A DNA stretch of 64,000 nt from positions 25,585-89,584 of the forward strand of contig NZ_NOXT01000113.1 in NCBI RefSeq assembly GCF_002251755.1. Direction: 5' to 3'. A program made the position numbers and the translations under genes. Below are positions 10,090 to 22,040 of this stretch, in pieces (positions within the stretch are counted from its first letter, which is position 1; each line of letters opens with the position of its first letter). This DNA comes from Sandarakinorhabdus cyanobacteriorum (GTDB lineage: Bacteria; Pseudomonadota; Alphaproteobacteria; Sphingomonadales; Sphingomonadaceae). A model generated the notes under the pieces. That model was not told the origin of the DNA. It made no database searches and was given only the letters and a program-made list of their open reading frames with translations.

Positions 10090-10689
10090 TCAGCCCTTCA
10101 CCCAGGCGGCAACCTCGGTGGCGAGGCGATTGGCGGCGCGGTTGAGCGCGCCTGCGACGGCTTCGGGTTGCTGGCTCGCCACCGCTTCTTCGGCGACAAA
10201 GCTGCGCAGTGCCACGGTGCCGCCGCCGCGCGGGCCGGCGAGCTGGGCATCATAGCGCACGCGCACCACTGGGCCCCCACGCACATCCAGGCCGAATTCG
10301 CGCAAATGGCCGGTCAGCGCCCGGGCCGGGGAGACGGTGCCGGAGCGCGTATCGAGCACTGGCACGCCGGCGCCGGCCAGTGTGTCGGCCAGCAGGCGCT
10401 GGAACTGGCGGTTGGGTTGTTCGGTCCAGCTGGCGCCGGCCAGATATTGCACGCCGGCCGCCCCCACCTGCACAGGCAGGCGCAGCGTCTGCAGTTCGGC
10501 CGGCACATCGGGCACGGCAACGCTGAGCGTTTCGGCCAGCGGCGTGGGGCCGGCCCAGCTCGGCGGCGGCGCGGCGGCGCGCAGCACCAGCAGCGTGGCC
10601 GGGGCCGGGCTGTTGCCGCCCAGTTGCACCAGCGGGCCACAGCCGGCCAGCAGCAGCGCCGCCATTGCCGGCACAAATAGCTTCGTCAT
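10090..10689 (-). CDS. ABC-type transport auxiliary lipoprotein (PqiC/DUF330-like)
   Basis: 199 residues with a lipoprotein signal peptide (MTKLFVPAMAALLLAGC, lipobox LAGC). The mature part resembles the auxiliary outer-membrane lipoproteins that accompany Mla/MCE transporters: VPAELQTLRLPVQVGAAGVQYL followed by W.EQPNRQFQRLLADTL. It is the last gene of the four-gene MCE operon and its start overlaps the MlaD-like stop (ATGA). It probably receives lipid on the periplasmic face of the outer membrane. Confidence 0.82.
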   Translation of the reverse strand: MTKLFVPAMAALLLAGCGPLVQLGGNSPAPATLLVLRAAAPPPSWAGPTPLAETLSVAVPDVPAELQTLRLPVQVGAAGVQYLAGASWTEQPNRQFQRLLADTLAGAGVPVLDTRSGTVSPARALTGHLREFGLDVRGGPVVRVRYDAQLAGPRGGGTVALRSFVAEEAVASQQPEAVAGALNRAANRLATEVAAWVKG

Positions 10690-11645
10690 GGGCGCGGTTC
10701 CTTCGGGGGCTGATATTCGGGCAGGCGGCGGCCGCCGAGCAGAGCGCCGGCCGGATCTTCATCCAGCTTGGCGGCGATGGCGCCCAGCCGGCTGGTGGCC
10801 TCGCGCAGCTCGCGGATCAGCTGGGTGGTTTCGGGCACCGTCTGGTTCGAGAGCATCTCCACCCCCGGCTGTGCGCTGGCGGCCAGCGCCTCCACACGGG
10901 CCAGCGTGGTTTCGGTGCGGGCCACAGTGCGCCTGAGGTCGCTGGTCAGCGGACGGATCTCGCTGTCGACCAGGCTCTGCCCGGATTGGGTAAGCGCCTC
11001 GATCCGTTGCAGCGTGGCGGTGGCCTGGGTCATGGTGGTGCGCGCTTCGGACAGGGCCGCGGCCAGATCGGGCGCACCCTTGGCCAGCGCGGCGGTGGCA
11101 ACATCAGTGTTCTTCAGGATGCCCGACAGCGCGGCGCGGTTTTCATCCTTCAGCACGTCGTTGAGCCGCTCGGTCAGGCGGGCGACGTTGGACAGGACCA
11201 CAGGCGCGGTGGTGAGCAGATCATTGAGGCCGCCTCCGCGTGGCGGGATCAGCGGCACGCCCCAGGGGCCGGCCCTGGTGATGGCCGCGCTGCCCGACAT
11301 GGCACCCTGCAGCTGCACCTGCGACACGCCGGTGAAGCCCACGCCCTCGATGCCGGCGGTGGTGCCCTGCAGCACCGGCACGGAGGCATCAATGGCAATC
11401 CGCACCCGCACCACGTCGGGCTGGTCGGGCAACAACCGGATTTCGTTGATCTTGCCAACGCTGACACCGTTGAATTGCACCGGGGAGCCCAGCGCCAGTC
11501 CGGAAATCGATTGGTGGAACAGGATATCGTACTGCTTGCGCTCCACGCCCGAATAGCGGGACAGCCACAGGATCATGACCAATATGCCAACCACCATGGC
11601 CAGCGCCACGCTGCCGACGATCAGCTGATTGCTGCGATTTTCCAT
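10686..11645 (-). CDS. MlaD-family (MCE) lipid-binding protein
   Basis: 319 residues: one N-terminal transmembrane helix (IVGSVALAMVVGILVMILWL, about 9-28), then the MCE domain with YDILFHQSISGLALGSPVQFNGVSVGKI and GVGFTGVSQVQL. A long helical region (about 150-300) follows, rich in Thr/Leu/Arg heptads, as in longer MCE proteins that build a periplasmic hexamer. The ATG at 11645 overlaps the stop of the ATPase gene. It is the substrate-binding component of a phospholipid transporter. Confidence 0.88.
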   Translation of the reverse strand: MENRSNQLIVGSVALAMVVGILVMILWLSRYSGVERKQYDILFHQSISGLALGSPVQFNGVSVGKINEIRLLPDQPDVVRVRIAIDASVPVLQGTTAGIEGVGFTGVSQVQLQGAMSGSAAITRAGPWGVPLIPPRGGGLNDLLTTAPVVLSNVARLTERLNDVLKDENRAALSGILKNTDVATAALAKGAPDLAAALSEARTTMTQATATLQRIEALTQSGQSLVDSEIRPLTSDLRRTVARTETTLARVEALAASAQPGVEMLSNQTVPETTQLIRELREATSRLGAIAAKLDEDPAGALLGGRRLPEYQPPKEPRP

Positions 11646-12436
11646 CAGGCCTGCTTTCCGATTGCCGCCCGCCCGCGCGGACCGCCAAAATATTGCTGCA
11701 CCCAAGGATGGTTGAACCGGCGCAGTTCGTCCACCGTGCCACAGGCCAGCACCCGTCCTTCGCCCAGCACGGCCACCCGGTCACAAATGCTGACCAGCGT
11801 GTCGAGATCATGGGTGATGAGGAACAGGGTGAGCCCCAGCGTGTCGGCCAGCAAGCGCACCAGCGTGTCGAAGGCGGCGGCCGAGATCGGATCGAGCCCG
11901 GCGGTGGGTTCATCAAGGAACAACAGCGGCGGATCCAGCGCCAGGGCGCGGGCAAGACCGGCGCGTTTGCGCATCCCGCCCGACAGTTCGGATGGATATT
12001 TGGGGCAGGCATCGGGCGGCAGGCCCACCTGCCGCAGCCGCGCGGTGGACAGCGCCGCCATGATCGATTCGGGCAGGCGCAGATATTCGCGCATCGGCAC
12101 CTGGATGTTTTCCGACACAGTGAGGCCGGAAAACAGCGCGCCATCCTGGAACAGCACGCCCCATTGCCGGCGCAGGGCACGGCGCAGCACCGGATCGGGA
12201 TCAAGCGCATTCTGGCCAAAGATTTCGACATGGCCGGCGCGCACCGGCTGCAGCCCGATGATGGCGCGCAGCAGCACCGATTTGCCGCTGCCCGAACCGC
12301 CGACCAGCCCGAGGACCTCGCCGCGGCGGACATCGAGATCGAGCCCCTTGTGCAGCAGCTGATCGCCAAAGCCAGTGACCAGCCCGCGGATGCGCAGCGC
12401 CACATCCTCTCCATCGGGCAGGGTCGGGCTGAGCAT
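11645..12436 (-). CDS. MlaF-like ABC transporter ATPase
   Basis: A 263-residue ATP-binding subunit. Walker A is GGSGSGKSVLLRA, the Q-loop region is LFQDGALF, the signature is LSGGMRKRAGLARAL, Walker B is LLFLDEPTAGLD, and the H-loop is LITHDLDT. FSGLTVSENIQVP is characteristic of Mla/MCE ATPases. The ATG at 12436 (MLSPTLPDGEDVA) overlaps the permease stop; an upstream TTG is possible but adds only one residue. It energises lipid transport with the MlaE-like permease encoded just upstream. Confidence 0.92.
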   Translation of the reverse strand: MLSPTLPDGEDVALRIRGLVTGFGDQLLHKGLDLDVRRGEVLGLVGGSGSGKSVLLRAIIGLQPVRAGHVEIFGQNALDPDPVLRRALRRQWGVLFQDGALFSGLTVSENIQVPMREYLRLPESIMAALSTARLRQVGLPPDACPKYPSELSGGMRKRAGLARALALDPPLLFLDEPTAGLDPISAAAFDTLVRLLADTLGLTLFLITHDLDTLVSICDRVAVLGEGRVLACGTVDELRRFNHPWVQQYFGGPRGRAAIGKQA

Positions 12437-13560
12437 CAATTATACCCCAGCGTGCTGAAGAACACCGCGAAGAAGGCATCGAACACGATCACCACGAAGA
12501 TGGCTTCCACCACCGCCTGGGTGGTGCGCTGGCCCACCGATTCGGCGTTGCCGGTGACCTGCATGCCCTGGAAACAGCCCATCAGCGCGATGATGAAGCC
12601 AAACACCGGTGCCTTGATCATGCCGACCACGAAATCGGACATCATGATCACCTCCTGCAATCGGGTGACATAGGCCGACGGCGGCATCTTGAGATCGACC
12701 CAGGCAAACAGGCCGCCGCCCACCAGCGCCCACAGCCCGCCATAGAAGGCGAGGCCGAGCAGCATGAGCGAACAGGCGATGACGCGCGGCACCACCAGCA
12801 CCTCGATCGGATCAAGGCCGATGGTTTTCAGCGCATCCACCTCCTGGTTTAGCTTCATCGAGCCGATCTGGGCGGCAAAGGCCGATCCGGACCGGCCGGC
12901 GACCATGATGGCGGTGAGCAATATGCCCAGTTCCCGCGTGGTGGCACGGCCGATGAGGTTGACGGTGAACACCTCCGCCCCGAACTGGCGAAGCTGCACG
13001 GCGCCCTGCTGCGCGACGACCAGGCCGACCAGGAACAGCAGCAGCGCGATGATGCCCAGCGCGTTGACACCAACCGCTTCGGCCTGGTGCACCACGGCAT
13101 GCCAGCGCAGCCGTCGGCGGCCGGTCAGCGTGCCGCCGAGCACCTGCAAGGTTTGCCCCAGAAAGGCCAGGAAGGCGCCAATGTTGCGGGCCTGGTGGAT
13201 CAGGGCCGCGCCGACGCGGGCCACGCGCGCCAGCACCGGATTGCCAGGATCGGGCCGAACCGGCATTGGCGGCGGCGGGGCCTGCAGGCTTTGCACCAGC
13301 CGGTCGATGGCCGGCGCGGCGCCGGTGATGCGGGCGCTGTGGCCGGCCGCCTGCCAGAGCATGGCGGTGCTGTTCACCGCCCAGGCCCCGGCGGTATCGA
13401 TGGCGGTGACGCCGGCCAGATCGATCACTAGGCCGGGCGCGGCTGGTGGTGTGGCGGCCAGATCGGCGGCCAGTGTCGCCACATCATCGATGGTCAGCCG
13501 GCCAGACAGCCGCGCCAGCGCGCAACCATCCTCTGCTTTTGCCCAGCTCATGCTGCCCAT
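12436..13560 (-). CDS. MlaE-family permease with N-terminal STAS domain
   Basis: 374 residues. About 1-100 is a STAS-like domain (LSGRLTIDDVATLA, VIDLAGVTAIDTAGAWAV). In Mla systems the STAS protein is usually a separate small subunit (MlaB), so this is a natural fusion seen in many alphaproteobacteria. Residues 110-374 form the MlaE permease with about five membrane helices and the family blocks TRELGILLTAIMVAGRSGSAFAAQIGSMK and EVDALKTIGLDP. The start may be 13560 or 13551 (MSW). It is the first gene of the operon; the divergent HAD gene starts only 44 bases away. Confidence 0.9.
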   Translation of the reverse strand: MGSMSWAKAEDGCALARLSGRLTIDDVATLAADLAATPPAAPGLVIDLAGVTAIDTAGAWAVNSTAMLWQAAGHSARITGAAPAIDRLVQSLQAPPPPMPVRPDPGNPVLARVARVGAALIHQARNIGAFLAFLGQTLQVLGGTLTGRRRLRWHAVVHQAEAVGVNALGIIALLLFLVGLVVAQQGAVQLRQFGAEVFTVNLIGRATTRELGILLTAIMVAGRSGSAFAAQIGSMKLNQEVDALKTIGLDPIEVLVVPRVIACSLMLLGLAFYGGLWALVGGGLFAWVDLKMPPSAYVTRLQEVIMMSDFVVGMIKAPVFGFIIALMGCFQGMQVTGNAESVGQRTTQAVVEAIFVVIVFDAFFAVFFSTLGYN

Positions 13561-13604
13561 GGCGGCCAAACTGGGCTATGGCACGGCAAATGCCAAGGGG
13601 AACA

Positions 13605-14321
13605 ATGACCTCCAATCGCACCGAAATTGCGGTTTATGATCTGGACCGCACGCTGACCGACACCGGCAGCTGGGCGCATTTCATCCGCTTCTGGCTGCGC
13701 ACGCAGGCGCCGTGGCGGGTGCTGCTGCTGCCGCTGGTGGCGCTGGGCGGCCTGGCCTATGCCTTGGGGCTGATGTCGCGCGGGGGCATCAAGAGCTGGT
13801 CCCACCGCTGGTTGATCGGCGGCCGGGTGCGGGCGGCGGACATGGCGGCGGTGGCGGCGGCCTTTGCCGATACATTCGTTGCGGCCCATGCGCTGGAGCC
13901 GGCACGCGCCGCACTGGCCGCCGATGCCGCCGCCGGCCGCCGGCTGCTGATCGCATCGGCCAGCCATGGATTCTATGTCCGCGCCATCGCCGCCCGGCTG
14001 GGCGTGGCGGATGTGGTGGCGACCGAGGCGGTGCGGGATGGCGACTGGCTGCTGAACCGGTTGGATGGCGACAATTGCTATGGCGCGGCCAAGCGGGTGG
14101 CGGTGGAGCAGTGGCTGGGCCGCCAGGCGCAGGGCGACGCCGTGGTGCATTTCACCAGCGATCACCACAGCGATCAGCCCTGTTTCGACCTGGCGCTGGA
14201 ACGCGGTGGGCGGGTGTTGTGCGTGAACCCGTCGAACGAACTGGCCGCCATCGCAGCGGTGCGCGGCTGGCCGGTGGCGCAATGGGGCCGGATCAAGGGC
14301 AGCCTGTTCGAACGCGCCTAG
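13605..14321 (+). CDS. HAD-IB family phosphatase
   Basis: 238 residues beginning TEIAVYDLDRTLTDTGSW, where DLDRT is HAD motif I (nucleophile and acid/base Asp). Motif II is LLIASASHG, a conserved Lys is in YGAAKR, and motif III/IV is FTSDHHSDQP. This is the SerB-like IB subfamily that includes phosphoserine and lysophospholipid/sphingolipid-type phosphatases. A hydrophobic stretch (about 35-60) may act as a cap or membrane contact. The substrate is unknown. The stop TAG shares a CTAG with the convergent gene. Confidence 0.85.
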   Translation: MTSNRTEIAVYDLDRTLTDTGSWAHFIRFWLRTQAPWRVLLLPLVALGGLAYALGLMSRGGIKSWSHRWLIGGRVRAADMAAVAAAFADTFVAAHALEPARAALAADAAAGRRLLIASASHGFYVRAIAARLGVADVVATEAVRDGDWLLNRLDGDNCYGAAKRVAVEQWLGRQAQGDAVVHFTSDHHSDQPCFDLALERGGRVLCVNPSNELAAIAAVRGWPVAQWGRIKGSLFERA

Positions 14322-14562
14322 ACCTTGCGACGGGCGAGGGTGACGATGGCGATGCCGCACCAGATGATGTTGAGCACCATCGACGGGATGGCGCCATGAT
14401 ATGCGGTGTTGATCACGAACCCGGCGGCACCGACGAGGTTCAACCACTGGAACAGCGGCGAGCGGCCGTCGAGGCGGCCGGCACTGGCCAGGCCATAGCC
14501 CGCCAGCACCAGCACCGCCCCGATCCAGCCCGCCGCCTCGATGCCCAGCGTTTGCCAGTCCA

Positions 14563-14563
<1 letters not shown>
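14318..14563 (-). CDS. Small membrane protein (CBU_0592-like)
   Basis: 81 residues with three hydrophobic segments (about 12-30, 38-58, 62-78) and the pattern GWIGAVLVLAGYGLAS...FQWLNLVGAAGFVINTAYHGAIPSMVLNIIW, recognised as a small conserved bacterial inner-membrane family without known function. The ATG at 14563 overlaps the acnA stop (ATGA), so it is translationally coupled to aconitase. Confidence 0.75.
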
Positions 14564-17244
<2,681 letters not shown>

Positions 17245-17389
17245 GTGCGGTCTCCACTTTGTGCGGGTTTTTTGACAAGTTGTCGCAGGTCTAGCCCAGT
17301 TGGTGCAGCGCGAAAAGCCCGTCCCCTGCGCAATTCGTGTCAAAATCCAGACCGGTTGCGCCGGTAAAAATCTGTCACCATAAGGGGCC

Positions 17390-17986
17390 ATGGCCTCGCC
17401 CGAGATTGATGCCCTCACCGCCGCCCTGGCCCGCCTGCCGGGGCTGGGCCCGCGTTCGGCGCGGCGGGCGGTGCTGCACCTGATCAAGCGGCGCGAAGTG
17501 GCGCTGTTTCCGCTGCTCGAAGCCTTGCAGGCGGTCACCGCCAATCTGGTGGTGTGTTCCACCTGCGGCAATGTCGAAACCAGCGACCCGTGCGCCATCT
17601 GCCGCGATCCGCGCCGCGATGCCGGCCTGCTGTGCGTGGTGGCCGATGTGGCTGATCTGTGGGCGCTGGATGGCAAGCATCTGTTTTCCGGCCGCTATCA
17701 TGTGCTGGGCGGGCGGCTTTCGGCGCTGGATGGCATCGGGCCCGAGGATCTGGCCATTACCTCGTTGGTGATGCGTGCCAGCGATGGGCTGGTGCGGGAG
17801 GTGGTGCTGGCGCTATCGGCCACGATGGAAGGCCAGGCGACCATGCACTATGTCGCCGACGCGCTGCGGCCCACGGGGGTGAAGGTCAGCCAGCTGGCCC
17901 AGGGCCTGCCGATGGGCGGCGAGCTGGATTATCTGGATGAAGGCACGCTGGCGCTGGCGCTGAACGCCCGGCGGCCTGTGGGATAA
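17390..17986 (+). CDS. recR: Recombination protein RecR
   Basis: 198 residues. The N-terminal helix-hairpin-helix ([17 protein letters not shown]), the zinc finger [16 protein letters not shown] and the Toprim domain with [11 protein letters not shown]...[18 protein letters not shown] identify RecR, which with RecF/RecO loads RecA at gaps. The C-terminus has the conserved [23 protein letters not shown]. Here it is a single gene, without dnaX or a YbaB gene beside it. Confidence 0.96.
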   Translation: MASPEIDALTAALARLPGLGPRSARRAVLHLIKRREVALFPLLEALQAVTANLVVCSTCGNVETSDPCAICRDPRRDAGLLCVVADVADLWALDGKHLFSGRYHVLGGRLSALDGIGPEDLAITSLVMRASDGLVREVVLALSATMEGQATMHYVADALRPTGVKVSQLAQGLPMGGELDYLDEGTLALALNARRPVG

Positions 17987-18005
17987 CCCGCCAAACCATC
18001 ACGAT

Positions 18006-18075
18006 CCGCTCATGCCGAGCTTGTCGAGGCACCGACCAGCTTTGGTGCCTGCCTCGACAAGCTCGGCATGAGCGG
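18006..18075. repeat. Perfect 25-bp inverted repeat (dispersed hairpin)
   Basis: Arms 18006-18030 and 18051-18075 are exact inverted copies (CCGCTCATGCCGAGC... / ...GCTCGGCATGAGCGG) with a 20-base loop. It sits between the convergent recR and reductase genes and could act as a bidirectional terminator, although no T-run follows. The arm resembles a single half-copy at 35809-35833. Confidence 0.85.
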
Positions 18076-18099
18076 CATTGGTCCTGGTCTGAACTGCCC

Positions 18100-19101
18100 T
18101 TACAGCTTCACCACCATCTTGCCGGTGTTCTTGCCCTCGAACAGGCCGATGAAGGCGGCCGGGGCATTCTCGATCCCCTCCATCACCGTGTCCTGCCACT
18201 TCAGCTGGCCGGAAGCGATCCAGCTGCCCACTTCGGCGGCGAATTCGGCCTGCAGGCCCTGGAATTCGATCACGATGAAGCCGCGCATGGTGAGCGACTT
18301 GCCGACGACCTGGATGATGTTGCGCGGGCCGGGCGTGGGTTCGGTGTCGTTGTAGCTGGCGATCATGCCGCATTCGACCAGCCGGGCGAACGGCCGGGCG
18401 ACTTCGATGGCCACTTCCAGATGTTCGCCGCCGACATTGTCGAAATAGACATCGATGCCCTTGGGTGCGGCGGCCTGCACGGCGGCCAGCAGGTTGCCGC
18501 AGGTGCGATAGTTGATGACATGATCGATGCCGAGGCTCCGGAGCCAGTCGCACTTGTCATCACTGCCGGCGCTGGCCACCACGGTGCAGCCCTTCAGCTT
18601 GGCGACCTGCGCCACGATGCTGCCCACAGCGCCGGCGGCGCCCGAAACAAACACCGTGTCGCCGGGCTTGGGCTTGCCGATCTGGGTGAGGCCGGCCCAG
18701 GCGGTGAGGCCGGGCATGCCGAGCACGCCAAGGAATGCCTGCAGCGGCACGCCGGGCGGCACGTCCAGTTTTTGCAGCGCGGCGGCCGGCGCCACGAACG
18801 CCTCGCGCCAGCCAAACATGGAGGAGACGACATCGCCCACCTTGAGCGCATCCGAATTGCTGGCCGTCACCACGCCGAGGGCGCCGCCCTGCAGCGCCTC
18901 GCCAATGGCGAACGGCGGCACATAGCTGGGCCGGTCATACATGCGGCCGCGCATATAGGGATCGACGGACATCCACTTGTTTTCCACCAGCACCTCGCCG
19001 GGGCCGGGGGCGGGCAGTTCGCGTGTCGCCAGCTCAAAATTGGCAGCGGCGGGCACGCCAACCGGGCGGCTGGCCAGGCGGATTTCGCGGGATATGGTCA
19101 T
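18100..19101 (-). CDS. Zinc-free medium-chain NADP-dependent oxidoreductase
   Basis: 333 residues of the leukotriene B4 12-hydroxydehydrogenase/prostaglandin reductase branch of the MDR superfamily. Evidence: NKWMSVDPYMRGRM, YVPPFAIGEALQGGALG, LGVLGMPGLTAWAGL, the cofactor-binding VFVSGAAGAVGSIVAQVAKLKG, YFDNVGGEHLEVAI and RGFIVIEFQ. The catalytic zinc ligands of alcohol dehydrogenases are absent. It probably reduces an alpha,beta-unsaturated ketone or aldehyde with NADPH. The ATG at 19101 precedes a short strand typical of the family. Confidence 0.88.
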   Translation of the reverse strand: MTISREIRLASRPVGVPAAANFELATRELPAPGPGEVLVENKWMSVDPYMRGRMYDRPSYVPPFAIGEALQGGALGVVTASNSDALKVGDVVSSMFGWREAFVAPAAALQKLDVPPGVPLQAFLGVLGMPGLTAWAGLTQIGKPKPGDTVFVSGAAGAVGSIVAQVAKLKGCTVVASAGSDDKCDWLRSLGIDHVINYRTCGNLLAAVQAAAPKGIDVYFDNVGGEHLEVAIEVARPFARLVECGMIASYNDTEPTPGPRNIIQVVGKSLTMRGFIVIEFQGLQAEFAAEVGSWIASGQLKWQDTVMEGIENAPAAFIGLFEGKNTGKMVVKL

Positions 19102-19179
19102 GTGGGCAGGCTCCTTTGTGACCAGCATAGGCACACAAATGCGCTGGCGACCCCTCCCGCAAGCGGGAGGGCAGCCGGA

Positions 19180-20556
19180 TCAGCCGGCCTGCACGGTGCG
19201 CTTGAACGCGGCCACCACATCGGGATCATAATGGGCGCCGGCGCTTTGTTCGAGCAAGGCCAGGGTGGCCGGCATGCCGCGGGCGGCGCGATAGGGGCGG
19301 TGGTTTACCATGGCATCCACGGTATCGGCCACGGCCAGGATGCGCGCTTCCAGCAGGATCTGATCGCCGGCGAGGCCATGCGGATAGCCCGATCCATCCA
19401 GCCGTTCATGGTGCTGGCGCATGATATCGGCCACCGGCTGGGCGAATTCGATGCGGCTGAGCACGTGATAGCCGGCCTCGACATGCTGTTTGACCATGTC
19501 AAATTCCAGCGGCGACAGGCCGGTGGGCTTGACCAGCAGATCAATCGGTATGGCGTTCTTGCCGATGTCATGCACCAGGGCGGCGAGGCGGATCATCCGG
19601 CAGCGATCTTCGCCCAGGCCCATTTCGCGGGCGATGCGATCGGCCAGCTGGGCGACATTCTGCTGATGCCCGGCGGTGTAGGGATCGCGCATTTCGATCA
19701 TTTCGGCCATGGCCAGCAAGGTCTGTTCCAGGGCGCGATCCAGCTGCCGCATCTGGGCGATGGTCTGTTGGCGCAGTTCCTGCTGTTCGGTCACATCCTG
19801 GAAGCAGACGACCAGATTTTCCACAGCATCGCCGGCCGTGCGGCGGACAGGCCGGCCGCTGAGGCGGATCCAGCGGCGCCGGCCATCGGGATGGGGTATG
19901 CCGAGCAGCTGGTTGTCCACGCCGATGCCGGTGCGCACCACCTCCATGATCGGATGTTCGGCCCCGGCAAACACACTGCCATCTTCGCGGATGACATCCC
20001 ATTTGCTGCGCAACGGGCTCCAGCCGATCATGTCGGCTTCCTTGTAACCCAGGATCGCTTCGGCGGCGGGGTTCACCCGGATCACCCGGCCGTCTGCCTG
20101 ATGATAGACGACGCCCGTGCTCATGGTCTCGAACAATGTGCGATAATGAAGATCGCTGTTCTGCAACTGGTCGCGGACACTGGCCAGCGCGGTCATGTCG
20201 GTGGCGGTGATCGTGATGGCGGTGCATGGTCCCTGCCGCGGCTCACGCTGCAAGCGCAGATGCCAGCTGCGCCCCTTCACGCCGGTATGAAGCTGGTCGC
20301 AACTGCCGGTGGCCAGAGTCCGGTCGAAATACTCATTCCAGCGGTCGATCACCGATTTGTCGAGCGCCGACCGCAGATTGAGCCCAGCAAGATCGCTCCG
20401 ACCCAATATGAATGCCAATTGTTCATGGCCAGCCGCATTGGCGTAAATCAACTCGAAGCCGGGATAGGTGACCACCATCACCACGTCGGCCATATTGGCG
20501 ATGAGATCATTGGCCAATGATTTTGCCAATGCCGGTTGCGTACGCGTTTGAGGCAT
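19180..20556 (-). CDS. PAS-domain HD-GYP cyclic-di-GMP phosphodiesterase
   Basis: 458 residues: two PAS-type sensory domains (about 15-130, and 145-275 with FRTLFE-like YRTLFETMSTGVVYHQADGRVIRVNPAAEAILGY and a PAC-like ending), then an HD-GYP domain (about 290-458). Catalytic marks are HQQN, HDIGK, KQHVEAGYHVL, HHERLDGSGYP and ILAVADTVDAM. GYP-containing members hydrolyse c-di-GMP. The ATG at 20556 is preceded by an excellent Shine-Dalgarno (AGGAGG, six bases away). No membrane segment, so it senses a cytoplasmic signal. Confidence 0.92.
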   Translation of the reverse strand: MPQTRTQPALAKSLANDLIANMADVVMVVTYPGFELIYANAAGHEQLAFILGRSDLAGLNLRSALDKSVIDRWNEYFDRTLATGSCDQLHTGVKGRSWHLRLQREPRQGPCTAITITATDMTALASVRDQLQNSDLHYRTLFETMSTGVVYHQADGRVIRVNPAAEAILGYKEADMIGWSPLRSKWDVIREDGSVFAGAEHPIMEVVRTGIGVDNQLLGIPHPDGRRRWIRLSGRPVRRTAGDAVENLVVCFQDVTEQQELRQQTIAQMRQLDRALEQTLLAMAEMIEMRDPYTAGHQQNVAQLADRIAREMGLGEDRCRMIRLAALVHDIGKNAIPIDLLVKPTGLSPLEFDMVKQHVEAGYHVLSRIEFAQPVADIMRQHHERLDGSGYPHGLAGDQILLEARILAVADTVDAMVNHRPYRAARGMPATLALLEQSAGAHYDPDVVAAFKRTVQAG

Positions 20557-20915
20557 GAATCCTCCTGTGAAACACCACACGCCGTTCATCCGCTTGCTGC
20601 GGCTCAAGACCAGCGCCATGCAACCCGTGGCGCGCGCCGTATCACGAAGCCCATGCAAATGACACAACTTTCACCTTTGTTTGGGTGTGGGAGGGGAATT
20701 GGGCTGAGTTTGCTGAAATCCTGTCGCATTTCGCAAAATTATGGATAGGAAAGGGAGGACAAATTGCATTAATTTGCATTCTCTTGGTCCGCGCGCCGCC
20801 AGCGGGTCCGATCCGTCCGAGTCGTTTGCAGCCATGGCCCCCTCCCAGCCGCGACAGCTTGACCTTTGGGCCGGGCATGGCAGGGCAGGGGAAACGACCA
20901 GTTGGGGAGAGTGAC
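20557..20915. other. Divergent intergenic region, no gene seen
   Basis: 359 bases between the HD-GYP gene (minus) and the CoA-transferase gene (plus). The middle (about 20700-20790) is clearly more AT-rich than its surroundings and holds two imperfect direct copies, AAATTGCATT and AATTTGCATT (around 20761-20780), which could be protein-binding sites. Short open frames cross it but lack ribosome-binding sites or protein-like composition. No convincing -35/-10 pair could be fixed. Confidence 0.5.
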
Positions 20916-22040
20916 ATGGCCGGGCCATTGCAGGGGATCAGGATCATCGAATTGGCCGGGATCGGGCCGGGGCCGTTTGCCGGCATGATGCTGGCCGATC
21001 ATGGGGCCGAGGTGATCCGGGTGGATCGGCCGGGCGCGCGCATCGATGCCCGTGATCCGCTGCTGCGCGGGCGGCGGGTGATCGGGGTGGATCTGAAAAG
21101 CGCGGACGGCCGCGCGCTGGTGCTGGACCTGGTGAAATCCGCCGATGCGTTGTTCGAAGGCTTTCGCCCCGGCGTGACCGAGCGGCTTGGCCTGGGGCCC
21201 GCCGATTGCCATGCCGTGAACCCGGCGCTGGTTTATGGCCGGATGACCGGCTGGGGCCAGTTCGGGCCTTATGCCAACGCCGCCGGGCACGACATCAACT
21301 ATATTGCGCTGGCCGGCGCCCTGCATGCCTATGGCCGGGCGGGGGACAAGCCGACGCCGCCGATCAACATGGTGGGCGATTTTGGCGGCGGCGGCATGAT
21401 GCTGGCCTTTGGCATGGTGGCGGCGCTGCTGCACGCCAAGGCGACCGGGCAGGGCCAAGTCATTGATTGTGCGATGACCGATGGCGCGGCGGCGCTGATG
21501 GCGATGATCTGGGGCTTCCGCGCCAACGGCATCTGGAAGGATGAGCGCGGGGTCAACCTGCTCGACACCGGGGCGCATATGTATGACACATATGAATGTT
21601 CGGATGGGAAATTCATCAGCATTGGCAGTCTTGAACCGCAATTTTATGCATTGTTGTTGGAAAAGACCGGATTGAAGGATGATGCCGACTTTGCCCAGCA
21701 GATGAACGCGGCCAACTGGCCGGCGCTGAAGGGGCGATTGACTGCGCTGTTCAAGATGAAGTCGCGCGTTGAATGGTGCGAAATCATGGAGATGACCGAT
21801 GTGTGCTTCGCGCCGGTGCTGTCGATGAGCGAGGCGCCGCATCATCCCCACAATGTCGCCCGGCAGACCTTTGTGGAGGCCGATGGCGTGATGCAGCCGG
21901 CGCCGGCACCGCGCTATTCGGCCACCGTCACCGACAGTCCGCGCATGACCAAGTCACTGGAAACCGATGCGATTCTGGCTGATCTGGGCTATGATGATGC
22001 CAGGGTTGCGGCGCTGAAGGCGGCCGGGACGGTTCGTTGA
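20916..22040 (+). CDS. CaiB/BaiF family CoA-transferase (alpha-methylacyl-CoA racemase-like)
   Basis: 374 residues of the class III CoA-transferase fold. [35 protein letters not shown] is the family opening; [64 protein letters not shown] and [18 protein letters not shown] follow. The order and [15 protein letters not shown] favour the AMACR branch (racemisation of 2-methylacyl-CoA) over a true transferase. The ATG at 20916 follows a GGGGAGAG ribosome-binding site. Its stop overlaps the dgt start. Confidence 0.9.
   Translation: MAGPLQGIRIIELAGIGPGPFAGMMLADHGAEVIRVDRPGARIDARDPLLRGRRVIGVDLKSADGRALVLDLVKSADALFEGFRPGVTERLGLGPADCHAVNPALVYGRMTGWGQFGPYANAAGHDINYIALAGALHAYGRAGDKPTPPINMVGDFGGGGMMLAFGMVAALLHAKATGQGQVIDCAMTDGAAALMAMIWGFRANGIWKDERGVNLLDTGAHMYDTYECSDGKFISIGSLEPQFYALLLEKTGLKDDADFAQQMNAANWPALKGRLTALFKMKSRVEWCEIMEMTDVCFAPVLSMSEAPHHPHNVARQTFVEADGVMQPAPAPRYSATVTDSPRMTKSLETDAILADLGYDDARVAALKAAGTVR

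Noticed and set aside
17245-17389. GACAAGTTGTC palindrome and ACCGG/CCGGT hairpin in the acnA-recR gap as regulator sites
   Set aside because: Short palindromes of this size are expected by chance in a GC-rich gap, and no known regulator consensus could be matched by eye.
18421-20520. 700-residue plus-strand frame opposite the reductase and HD-GYP genes
   Set aside because: Antisense to two well-supported genes; no recognisable domain.
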